Source of the DNA: Ischnura elegans
Lineage: Eukaryota; Arthropoda; Insecta; Odonata; Coenagrionidae
Length of the DNA: 64,000 bases
Reading direction: 5' to 3'
Assembly (NCBI RefSeq): GCF_921293095.1
Contig: NC_060251.1
Coordinates: forward strand, 95,590,566 to 95,654,565
Part shown: piece by piece, positions 45,392 to 55,350 of the stretch
How the letters are laid out: each line of letters opens with the position of its first letter
How positions within the stretch are numbered: the first letter of the stretch is position 1
The notes under the pieces: model-generated
Seen by the model: the letters and a program-made list of their open reading frames with translations, nothing else
What the model was told of the DNA's origin: nothing
The model's database searches: none
Position numbers and translations under genes: made by a program

Positions 45392-46190
45392 GAGGCAAGT
45401 GGAGCATCTTCATGAAGATTGAGTTGGAAGAAATACGTCAGTCATCATATCAATGACTGGCCTCAATTTTCTAAGAGGGTTATTGATAGCTAGATTTTCA
45501 TTGTTTGCAAAATGTTTTCTTACTAATTTTCAAAAATCTTCTTCGAGGCATGATTGTTCTAAAATATGGTGTATTCATGCTTGGATCTTTACACCAATAA
45601 TCTTGTAAAGTTGGCTTTTCAATTAAACCCATCACAATAACTAGAGCTAAATACACCAGTACGCTTGTGGATGTGAATGTGTTAAAGAATTGTATTTGTA
45701 TGTAATAAATTTCTTTTGTATCCATATCTTACTGTCATTTATTTTGCTCCTCAGTTACAATTTAAGCTTCAGCAGCATGAAGTACGAACGGCTCCTTTCA
45801 ATGAATTCTATTCTATAAGCAATCTACCATTTGTGGGGAAATTCAACAAAAGCAATTTTGTAAATTTAGGTGCATTTTAGTGTCTGTTGATGCACAGAAA
45901 AAGATTTTCTCACAGCTATAAATCTTTTGAGTGCCAATTTTTTCTTAATAAGGAATACAGTTTACCTTTTCTTTGACAAGTCTAAAACTGGTCATTTCAG
46001 TATGATATATCTTGATCTGTTCCATTATCAACATGGATCAGTGAATCAGGATCTTTGCAAATTTGCCTCTCCAGATTTAATTGTTTTGTCTGCTTCGTTA
46101 AAATATATACTGGGAATTCAATAGCCTTTTCTGGGCTATCAATTATTGTTTCAAGGAAAGAGTATTACAGTGAATCAACTGGCTGTACTG
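45392..46190. other. 3' region of the BEN gene within the transposon
   Basis: No gene recognised. The 45498-45725 minus frame has LQDYWCKDPSMNTPYFRTIMPRRRFLKI, which resembles a short piece of a piggyBac core (compare YWSSDPDMQVPYIANIMSRRRFEVI in gene 2), so a small piggyBac relic is likely at about 45520-45640. Confidence 0.5.
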
Positions 46191-46192
46191 TG

Positions 46193-46320
46193 GACACTGC
46201 ACTCTGACTGTGCTAGGGCAACTGCACTCTGACTGTGCTAGGGCAACTGCACTCTGACTGTGCTAGGGCAACTGCACTCTGACTGTGCTAGGGCAACTGC
46301 ACTCTGACCGTGCTATAACT
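46193..46320. repeat. Right subterminal tandem repeats (25 bp x 5)
   Basis: Five units of AACTGCACTCTGACTGTGCT + AGGGC. They differ in length and sequence from the left subterminal units but share CTGTGCT words. Confidence 0.85.
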
Positions 46321-46384
46321 GTACTGCGATGTTTCAATTCAAGTGCAGTTTCAGTAGAGTTACAGTACAGCCCTTTTAGCACAG

Positions 46385-46431
46385 TACAGTGCAGATTTAG
46401 TGCAGTCACAGCACAGATTTTTTTGTATGGG
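46385..46431 (-). repeat. Right terminal inverted repeat of the EnSpm-like element
   Basis: Reverse complement of 36812-36858 with one mismatch, ending TTTTGTATGGG. Confidence 0.9.
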
Positions 46432-46925
46432 TTAGGGTAGATACCAACTTCCTCATGCACATTGTTATCAGGCACATAAGCTTCCTATATTACGTCGTAG
46501 TACTTTGTAAGTTGCTCATTAGCTACTTCGGTATGATATTGGCAGTCTATGACTTCCAAAAATTCCTATCTACATATTGTGAAGTTAGATATAATGGGTG
46601 TGAATTGGTACTCCATATCTCGTTTAATCTCAAGGAATAGTAATTTATAGCATTTGTGAAGTACATATTAATATGACAACCATTTTCAAGAGATTCCATA
46701 CCCTGATATTTTTATGATACTTTGGTGTCCTAAAGTCACTTTTATATTTTATTCCATAATCTTACATTCTCTTAATGCATTGCCTACATTATAACAACTT
46801 GGCTGAAAATTAGACATGCCTATTCATACGTGACTACCAACTATTCATGCTTTAGGGTAGATATGAACTGCCTTAGATTTTTATGATACTTTGTTGTCCT
46901 ACAGTATTTATTTCTTCCATTTTCA
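46432..46925. repeat. Flanking tandem duplication holding an empty-site paralogue
   Basis: The about 100 bp left of the EnSpm element (36711-36811) recur at 46755-46852, where they run straight into AGGGTAGATA, the sequence that follows the element's right end at 46434. A second shared piece (TTTTTATGATACTTTG) occurs at about 46712 and 46878. The element therefore inserted into one unit of an older local duplication. Confidence 0.75.
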
Positions 46926-48406
46926 GATGGCAACATTGAGTATGCAGGAAATATGTTGAGTTTCCAGGACCTAGTAGACATTTCTGGATCTCTTTCAGTA
47001 CCATCTCCATGGACACAAATACACATTGCACATGAGAAAGTCCTTCTATTTTGCCACTTTTCTATGACTGTTGATGCAAACAGTCAGAAGAAGCCATCTG
47101 TGAATAAACTTGTATGGGTTGATGAAAGTTTGATCCTGAATTGCACAATTTCCAACATTATCCTCGACATTAGAAGACTTGGCATGACCTCTAATACTCT
47201 AAAGAGCATTAAGGAACTACAAGGCATTTTAAGAAAGATTGACCAGACATCAGCTTGCGTCGGATATGGACAAAGTGGAGAGAGAAGTGCTAAATGCCTT
47301 CTTTTGTTGGAAGAGGGTGTTGTGTGCCAAATGTGCACTGTAGAAAAGAAATCTTTGGACAGGAAAAGGCAAAGAATTAGTAAATGTAGATCATTAAAGC
47401 GGCTTCATTTTCCCAATAATTCCGACCTTAGCGGGAAAGTCAACATTCTAAAAAGGCGGTACAAGAGTTCCTTGAAGAAGAATCAGAGGACAGTCACAGC
47501 AATGTCAACATTGAAAGAACAGCTAATTAAAGCTCAAGAGGACATTGCAAACACCCTTGAGAACTGAATTGAAGAGCAACTACAAGGTAAAAAAATACCT
47601 GCCAATTTGAAGGCATCCTTTCTGCAGATAGTTGAGTCTGCTAAGGTAAATGACCGGAGAGGAATACGCTACAGTGAAAATTGGATTTTACTTTGTATGC
47701 TCTTGCATATGCGTTCGCCATGCGCTTACAATTTTCTGCGGAATAATAACATTCTCCCATTGCCATGTGTGAGAACTATCCGTAGGTGAGTGTTACATTC
47801 AAATGGATATTTTTATTTTTCTTTTCACAGTCATTGTCTCATTTTTATACTTTTGCTTTCCAGGTACCTCTCCCTTATTGAAACCAGATGTGGATTTGAT
47901 GCTTCTTTTTTTCAATTACTTGAAAATTTTTTAAAAATAAGGGAGGAGCATGAGCGTCATGGCTTAATATTGATTGATGAAATGGCCATTCGTGAATGCG
48001 TCAGTGTCAATTCAGAAACCCTTACATATGAGGGACTTATAGATTTTGGAGAAGATGGGCCTGAAGCTAAGCACTTTGCTGATAAAGCAAATCACGGCCT
48101 TGTGTTTATGTTCCAGCCTCTAGCTGGGAATTTCACGCAGCCTATTGCTGTATTTGCATCTCGTGAGCCAACAGGGGGGACTGTGTTGGCTCAGTAAATT
48201 GTGAAGGCCATCACTTGGCTGGAAAAGATTGGAGCAAAGATACATGGAGTTGTGGCAAACGGTGCTTCAACAAATTAAAAAATGTTGGTCTGAGTTGGGA
48301 GTTTATGGAAAGAGAAGCTCCCTGAAGAACTCGTTTAGCCATCCCTCAGAGGAAGGGCGTAAAGTTTTTGTTTTTTTGCGACACTCCCCATGTGTTCAAA
48401 AATATA
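46926..48406 (+). pseudogene. P-element-like transposase gene 2 (partial)
   Basis: Acceptor TTTTCAG precedes 46926. One frame runs to about 47785 with a single in-frame TGA at 47565-47567. It contains VDANSQKKPSVNKLVWVDE, a Lys-rich coiled region, and CAYNFLRNNNILPLPCVRTIRR. Then a donor GTGAGT and acceptor CCAG (about 47786-47863) lead to YLSLIETRCGFD, LILIDEMAIRE (DDE-like region of P-type transposases), FMFQPLAGNFTQPIAVFASR and a stop at 48195. Beyond are frameshifted remains ending DTPHVFKNIR at about 48406, where an I-element fragment begins. The THAP exon and the C-terminal third are missing. Confidence 0.75.
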
Positions 48407-48565
48407 AGATGTTACGGCTACTCAGAACAGCAGAGTCACATGATGTCTGGACACTATCCGAGCGAGCGACGGGGTTTTTTAACGAGCTTGTCTCTTCGGT
48501 GGGCTCGGGTCCGTGGGGGCGCGGCTCCCCAAAGGAAGGGATTACTCTCTTCCCCCTATGCGGGG
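48407..48565 (-). mobile_element. Orphan 5'-end fragment of the I-clade element
   Basis: 159 bp matching only the first part of the 5'UTR of copies A and C (5' terminus CCCCGCA at 48565). The 3' side breaks off at AGATGTTACGG. No 3' end, no tail and no clear TSD. It abuts the truncation of P-like gene 2. Confidence 0.85.
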
Positions 48566-49254
48566 CATTCAAGGTGGTGTCATTTGCATATGTCATTCTC
48601 TGTTGTATACTGTTTCATAATGTCATAATTTGTTGGCTATTGAGAGGCATTGCCTATGAAGAAATCCCAATGTCATGAAAGATAAATCTGCTGCCATGTA
48701 TACCCATAAAATTTCTTTTTCTTATAACGAAGACATTGCATGATACCTCTTTGGAGGATGAGACTTCCATTGTACAATCATCTACCCATTTCCATGAAAT
48801 CCATGAATACAGTGCCTTACTATAAAACCAAAAGCTCTTCTATGAGAAAACGTCTAGTAAAGTTGCAATGAGATTGCCTATGGCAGATCCTTTTAAGTTA
48901 ACCAATTTTAATGGATCACTGATAAATAATATTTGTAGAGCAGTGCAATGGTTACTTTTTTGTGGTGCTGTCCATTTATGTGTTCTCTTACTTCCTGACA
49001 TGCCATATATAGTGTGCAAACGTTGTGCCTAGATACACTCGGCCAATGATGTACATTGAAAAAATACGTTAAAAATTGTGTCTTCATGTCTACTTAATTG
49101 ATTTGTGATGAGCTTCAGTATTCAACTACCTATTACTTATTTTTAACTTAGTGAAGGATTCAAAGCCTATATTTCAAGTACACAGATTATGATTTAAAGA
49201 TAGATGTCTCGGACTTCTTTATTTGAACTTATATTTTTTTTCTCTTCATTTCAG
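48566..49254. other. AT-rich spacer, no gene recognised
   Basis: Lies between two P-like pseudogenes; probably intron or flank of one of them. Nothing coding recognised. Confidence 0.5.
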
Positions 49255-51337
49255 ACGTTTTTCTTGTTTATGTGCATGAGAAGCAACGTCAAGACAATAT
49301 TGTTGAACCAGTCCAGGAGGATTTAGATGTGAGCACATCAGCATTGGTGGAGACGATGGTCTCATCAGTTGAGTCTCAAACTCCACCCAGTCTCTCATTC
49401 CCATCTCCTCGAAAAGCTGTGCTGAGGAGGAAAGTGAAATCACTACAGGCATCAGCTGCCAGATTGAAGAAGAAACTGGACTTAGAGGAGAGGAGTACAA
49501 AAGTTGATCTTAACTCATTTCCATTAATGTGTGATTTACTTTTGCCTCCTGAAATAGCCTCATTTGTTAAAATCCAGGCTGATCTTTATAAGAGGAAAAA
49601 AACAAGGGTACAGGTATTCAAATGCTGTAAAGCAGCTTGCCCTTCAGGTGTATTTTTCCAGTACATCAGCATATACTGTTCTGCAACAGACCTTTATGTT
49701 GCCATCATTGAGGTCTTTGAGACGCTACACCGAGGGTTTTAATTATAGGCCAGGACTTAATGATTCTTTATTTGCTGCATTGAAGTGTAAATCTGATACT
49801 TTGTCTCACCTCTCCAAGTTTTGTGGCCTAAGCATTGATGAGATGTCTCTGAAAAGTAACCTCTTCAATGACATTAACAATGATGATATTATTGGTTTTG
49901 AAGATGACGGAGAGAACAAAGCAGTGTCTCCTCAAAAAAATGCTCTAGTGGTAATGGCAAGAGGGATTTATAGTCATTGGAAGCAGCCTATTGCTTATTT
50001 TTTTGTTGTCTCATCTTGCAAAGCCGAAGCCCTTTATGAAATACTTGTGAAGTGCATTGAGGCTTTATTTAACATAGGATTAAATGTGGTGAGCATCACC
50101 TCAGACATGGGCTCCAATTTTGTTATGTCCATGGGCTAAGTAAAATTCTAGGAATTACTCGTGAGAAGCCCTTTTTTCCTTTCAATGGAAGTGACATAGT
50201 GTATATTTTTGACCCTACCCATCTGTTGAAATCACTGCGAAATAATCTGATCAAGTATGATTTCCATTTTTATGACAAAGTAGCTTCTTGGTCTGACATC
50301 AGGGCTTTGTACAACCAAGACAAGAATGTGAATCTAAGGCTGATACCTAGAATCTCTGATTCTCAAATGATTCAACAAAATAACTTTCAGAAAATGAAAG
50401 TCAAATTTGCTAGTAAGGTACTAAGCTTCACAGTAGCTAGTGCTATTGATACCTACATAGCCCTGGGGAGGTTACCCAAAACAGCTTGTGGTACGTCATC
50501 CTTTTTGCCAGACATCGACAAAATGTTTGATATTTTAAACTCCTATAGGAGAGAACATGCGAAAATGTATAACAGGGCATGGATGGGAGCTCCTTTCCAG
50601 TTACAATTTATAGAGCGCATGAGGACAAATTTTGACAACATGAAAGTTTTCAATGTTGATGGGCATGAAATTTCTAGAACATTGAAGTTCATTTAAGGTT
50701 TCCAGATCACCATTTCATCACTTCTCCATCTCATCACTTCTCCATCTCTGGAGATAGTTAAAAATATATGGTTCCTCCTTCCTGTTAAGAAGGCTGAATC
50801 AGGACTGCCTTGAAAATTATTTTGGGTCTGTGAGGCGAGTTGGAGGAAATTCCATTAATCCTACTCCAGTGCAGTTCACAAGAGCATTCAAGAAATTGTT
50901 TGTCCTCCGATACCTGCACAGTCGTGGCACAGGAAACTGCGAAGTAGTTCCGGAAAAAGTTTTGACATTGCTGAATGAAAGAGTGACTCATGTCGATGTA
51001 GCAGAGGATAAAAAGGATTTTCTAGTTGCAGAACCTCTCCTTATTCAAAATGAAATGCACAAGGTGGATCTGCCATTCACCAATGCAGTAAAATATGTCA
51101 GCGGCTATCTTGCAAAGTGCTACTTAGGTAGGCACTCCTGCAGTAACCGCAGAAGTTATTTAAATAGGAATGGGCAAAATGTTGACATGACATCAATATT
51201 TTGCTGAAATAAGGCCAATAAATCCAACGGGAGAACCATCTATGGTGGACTCCTTATGCCTGATAATGGATTTGTGAAATTCGTTGAGAATATGGAGAAG
51301 GTATTTGTAAAAAGATTAGAGCAACTAGCATTAACGA
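49255..51337 (+). pseudogene. P-element-like transposase gene 3 (partial)
   Basis: Acceptor TTTCAG precedes 49255. The first frame holds a coiled coil (KAVLRRKVKSLQASAARLKKK) and shifts in an A7 run at 49599-49605. The second frame reads YSNAVKQLALQVYFSSTSAY, LPSLRSLRRYT, CGLSIDEMSLK (DDE region), WKQPIAYFF and SDMGSNF, then shifts at about 50140. Next come IYIFDPTHLLKSLRNNL-type and MGAPFQLQF motifs to a stop at 50694. After a damaged stretch, LRRLNQDCLENYFGSVRR and NPTPVQFTRAFKKLF follow (50789-51207). The order is that of THAP9/P transposases. A Penelope-like element truncates it near 51338. Its sequence differs clearly from genes 1 and 2. Confidence 0.8.
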
Positions 51338-52808
51338 GAACATAGGGCATATGATGGAACGAATTTCCGCTTTTGTTGACCATTACCTCCAACCCATAGT
51401 GCACTCTCTTCCCTCATACATTAAAGACACGTATCACTTCCTCCAGCGCCTTCACTCGACCACCCTTCCTGGAGACAAAGACGTCATAATGGCGACCATC
51501 GAAGTCACATCTCTTTACACCTCCATACCACACACAGAGGGCCTCTCCGCTCTCGAACACTTCCTTGAGCAGCGCTCCACTCCACAGATTCCGAGCACAA
51601 AGTTTCTCGTCGATCTCTCCGAGATAATCTTGAAACAATTCATTCTCTTTCAATAACGATCACTACACAGTCTAGAGGCTGTGCTATGGGGAGCCGGGTC
51701 AGTCCGTCCAATGCCAACCTTTTTCTTGGCCGCCTAGAACAATCTTTTCTGTCCCAATACCCACTCACACCCACCCTTTGGGTCCGATACATAGATGACA
51801 TCTTTCTCCTGTGGCCACATGGCATGGAATCCCTAATCACTTTCATCTCCTGTCTCAACTCATTTTCATTCGTAAATTTTACATCCTATTCCTCCTCCAC
51901 TCGTGTCACATTCCTTGATGTGGACATTTCTCTTACCACCAATAAATTTCACACCTCTGTACACATAAAAAACACTAACAAAAAGCAATACCTACATTAC
52001 AATAGCTGTCATCCGACACATACGAAACGCTCCCTCCCTTTTTCTCTTCCCACCCGTGGTCACAGAATATGTAATAACCCAGACTCCGTTAATAGATTTC
52101 TTTCAAATTTACTCCACGCTCTCAGGAGAAGGGGTTACCCGGAACCCCTCTTCCGGAATAAGAACAGAAAAAAATCATATGTCCCGAAAAAACTAGGCGG
52201 GGACAATTCGTCGCAGTTTCTTTCCCTCTGTACGACCTTTTTTCCGGGCGTGGACGTACTACGTAGGACCCTAAAAGACCTTTTCCCCATCCTCTCAGAC
52301 AACACGACCACTTCCAGATTTTTCCCGCGATGGCCTTCACTCGTTTTTAAAAGACCACCAAATCTGGCCAGCATCTTAAAAACAACCAAACCACTGCCCA
52401 AACAAAGTACCTATATTAAACCACAGCCCTCCCCCTGCAACCGTGCAAGATGCAAAACTTGTCACATCCTCATCACCGAACCCCTTCCCGATCAATTCCT
52501 TGCCTTCCCTCTCCCCTCAGTGTCGGACATTTCCTGCACAACAAAAAACATTGTGTATATACTGTTGTGCCAGAAATGCCCCGCTTTTTATATCGGCTTA
52601 TCCACCACTCCCCTTTGCATCCGAATGAACGGGCATCGCTCTTCATGCAATAGCGTTTCTTCTGTTTCTGCTTCCCTTCCAGTCGCCGTTCATGCTTCCT
52701 CCCACAAAGTTCTGTTTGACCAATGCTATAAAGTGGGAATATTGGCCTCCCTCCTCCCGTCTACCACCCCCCTAGAGCTGAAGGACTTGGAGCAGGCATG
52801 CATATTGT
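51338..52808 (+). mobile_element. Penelope-like element (RT plus GIY-YIG), 5'-truncated
   Basis: Starts within the RT (MMERISAFVDHYLQP, LPSYIKDTYHFLQRL). Motif A reads ATIEVTSLYTSIPH, with Glu (GAA 51501-51503) where Penelope RTs have Asp. A frameshift at about 51634-51656 precedes AMGSRVSPSNANLF (motif B) and RYIDDIFLLW (motif C). The C-terminal GIY-YIG endonuclease is present (VYILLCQKCPAFYIG, then RMNGHR) after a Cys-rich linker (CNRARCKTCHIL). Stop at 52808. Both domains together define Penelope-like elements. This copy is inactive. Confidence 0.88.
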
Positions 52809-54588
52809 GACGGTCCATTCCACCTCGCCGCTATCTGTGGTGGCCGCGGCGAAGGCGGGGGAACCGACAACACTTGTGGAGGGTCCTCGGCAACAGGGTG
52901 GGACGTTTCGTCCCCACGGCGACCTACAACCCGCCCCTATATTGACAAACCCCGAAGAATTCCTCCTTTTTGGTGGGTCGTTTTCTCATTTATCAAAGGA
53001 TTTGAGATCGGGAAATGGGTTAGGAACGATATCAAGGGGGAGGTAATCAGGAACAACGCAGCCCCAGCTCCCCAGCTGACGCCCCAAATAACCACACGTA
53101 CTCGAGTTTAGTTCAATTTCACATATATATATATATTGCACTGGTTAAATTTACAATTCCAATAAAAATGACCCTTGGCACAAAAAATACTAAAATAATC
53201 CTAGTGAGGGATGTGATGGGTGATCAATATTACGGATGATGTACGTGAAACATAAATGAATTAAATTTTAGCAACACACAATGATTTAACAATGAATTTA
53301 CAATACTCGTGGATCAATTACCCTTCCAGCGTAAGTGAATATTAGGCAGATATGAGTCAAATACAGTTCATTAGAGCACTGAATTGATTATGAATTGCTG
53401 AAGGCGATGGAGTCCTTTGAATTACTTAGCGATTGTGGTGAGGAAAGGGAAGTTGTCTAATTGTCCAGTTATACAGTGGGAAGTAATCACTGGGGATACT
53501 TGGAGGGCGATTATACGGCGTTTTCTGGGGGGGGGTTTATATGGCAGGGCGACACAAGTTTGTGTGGCCGATACACACCCACTGCCTCGTCGCTCGTAAC
53601 TTCTCGCTCCTCCTCTGCAGTCTGGATGCCTCCGTCTCCGTCGTTCCTCCTGCTCGCGAAGGATGCTGTGGCATTCACGCCCGCGGAGCGAAATTTCGAC
53701 AGATGGCAAGTCCCGCCTCGACTAGGCAGTCCTTGCACTCCGGTTAGCACGGCGTTCTCCAATTTGCACCTCAATATGCCCTTTGCCTGGCCCAGTTTTC
53801 CCAGCGATGCTCAGCGATGGTTGTCCAAGTCTCACTCGTAAGACAAATTGCTGAACACTTTTCGTAAAGTAACTGACAACTATCAGACAACTTTCACCAA
53901 TTCAATCCCCGGACTCCGCAGTACCTCACAACCAGCTAACGCGGCTCCCAAGAAGGAAGAAACCCCCCTATCACTCCCTTCCACCCGCCTTATATTCACC
54001 ACTTGCGGGGTGGAGAGGGTCCCATGACATTGCACAAAAGGACTTATATAAAACAACTCGGCCGGGTCAAGTGGCCGTTACATCATTATATAACCACTTG
54101 GTCATTCGACCCAAGATCACCAGAATACCCATTCACACACACACACGCATGCCTGGGGGCTGGAACGCTAAGGGTGGTGGGGAAGGGGAAAAGAAAGGAG
54201 AAAGACCTAGCTTTGGAAGATTACGCGAGTCCATGGCGGCCGCCGCCCAACCCCCGGAACAAGACCGTGACGGGCGTGACCGTCACAATATGGGCTTTCC
54301 GTGCGTTTTCTGGTCCAGGAATCAACCGCGCCCATTAGAAAGAACACAACCAATCCCCGTCCACCGTTTTTCCTCCCTCCATCTTTGCCCTCTGCTTTGC
54401 ACCCTTCCTTATGCCCTTTCCTCACTTTCCCTCCTCCTCTCACTTGAGAAAGATGGGCTGCGTCCCATCGAAAATTTGTAGAAACAACCTTTCCCCGTAA
54501 GTTCCTCACTTTTATTTTATTTTTTTCTATCAATCTTTAAGTTTTTTGTGTGCCTACCCTAGGGCAAGAAGAAGTTCCTTTTTATTAT
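52809..54588. other. No gene recognised; repeat-like, partly GC-rich
   Basis: 52809-53050 is probably the 3'UTR of the Penelope-like element. From about 53480 to 54500 the DNA is GC-richer, with overlapping open frames on both strands but no domain I know. A TTATATAAAAC box lies at about 54045. This may be an LTR or another repeat; I could not define ends. Confidence 0.35.
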
Positions 54589-54690
54589 ATATATGGGTTG
54601 CATCAACACTTTGCGTGCGGATGACGCAACATGTGCGTCATGATTGTACCCTTGTCAGGGGCGGACGACGCACCATATGCGTCAAGCGTA
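54589..54690. repeat. piggyBac-like end with related motifs
   Basis: GCGGATGACGCAACATGTGC and GCGGACGACGCACCATATGC occur 50 bp apart. Such GACGCA/TGCGTC words are common in piggyBac-type ends; no partner end or TTAA was found. Confidence 0.3.
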
Positions 54691-54964
54691 ACTTCTATCT
54701 GTAATAATTAGATGGCGTTCTGCGCTCACAGGAATGCTCTTTTTGATTATATATTCGTAATCTTCTTAGTTTTTACTATAACAAACATTTTTTCGTTTCT
54801 AATTTTGTCAATTAGTATATCCTTAGCGATAAAATGAATTTGAACGTCATATGTGACTGCTTTTTTCAATGTATGTGAAATAAAATATCATATATTCCGA
54901 TATAAAATTTCTTTTAAAATGTATAAACGTTATAATTGAGTATTAGGTGTGCTTCGTGAACGAT

Positions 54965-55082
54965 ATTCATTCACGATTCTACGATTCTGACGATTCTGGA
55001 TTCTACGATTCTACGATTCACGATTGACGATAGATTCACATCTCAGATTCTGACGATTCTACGATTCTGACGATTCTGTTTC
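54965..55082. repeat. Simple repeat (CGATTCTGA/CGATTCTA)n
   Basis: About 12 interspersed ACGATTCT words, directly upstream of the Jockey 5'UTR. Confidence 0.85.
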
Positions 55083-55132
55083 CGTAAACCTGCCTAAAAT
55101 TGCTGAAAATTTTCTTCCGTGACCCTATCTAG

Positions 55133-55262
55133 GGTATCGGACCATTTCGGAGACCGCTTACGGAGAGCGGTCCGAGTGTATTTTTGGTATCGTACCATTT
55201 CGGAGACCACCTCACGAATAGCGATTCTAGGGCACTCTGCGGTATCGTACCGTTTCGGAGAC
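55133..55262 (+). promoter_or_regulatory. Jockey 5'UTR monomer repeats
   Basis: Three imperfect units starting GGTATCGGACCATTTCGGAG at 55133, 55186 and 55241 (spacing 53-55 bp). By analogy with other non-LTR elements these may be internal promoter monomers. Confidence 0.6.
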
Positions 55263-55350
55263 CGTTACGTAAAATTTCCGACGGAAATTCATTCTATTAT
55301 ATACGGACTGCGGTCCACCTCCCGGACTATGCGCCTTTGGCGCCGAAATC

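Larger units (their letters stand above)
36812..46431. mobile_element. 9.6-kb EnSpm/CACTA-like DNA transposon carrying a BEN-domain gene
   Basis: The ends are a 47-bp inverted repeat with one mismatch: 36812-36858 begins CCCATACAAAAA and 46385-46431 is its reverse complement. Inside each end lie tandem subterminal repeats rich in CTGTGCT/ACTGTAC words. Two divergent genes fill the interior: a Tnp2-like transposase (minus, 37661-40874) and a BEN-domain gene (plus, 41272-45391), sharing an intergenic promoter of about 400 bp. The left flank ends GCTTT and the right flank begins TTAGGG; a paralogous empty site (46755-46870) reads GCTTTAGGG, implying a 2-bp TT duplication. The transposase family is inferred from sequence; the termini are not the textbook CACTA, so this may be a separate lineage. 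Confidence 0.85.

Noticed and set aside
53461-53841. 126-codon plus-strand frame and its minus-strand counterparts
   Set aside because: Overlapping open frames on both strands in GC-rich DNA, with no domain, splice site or start support.
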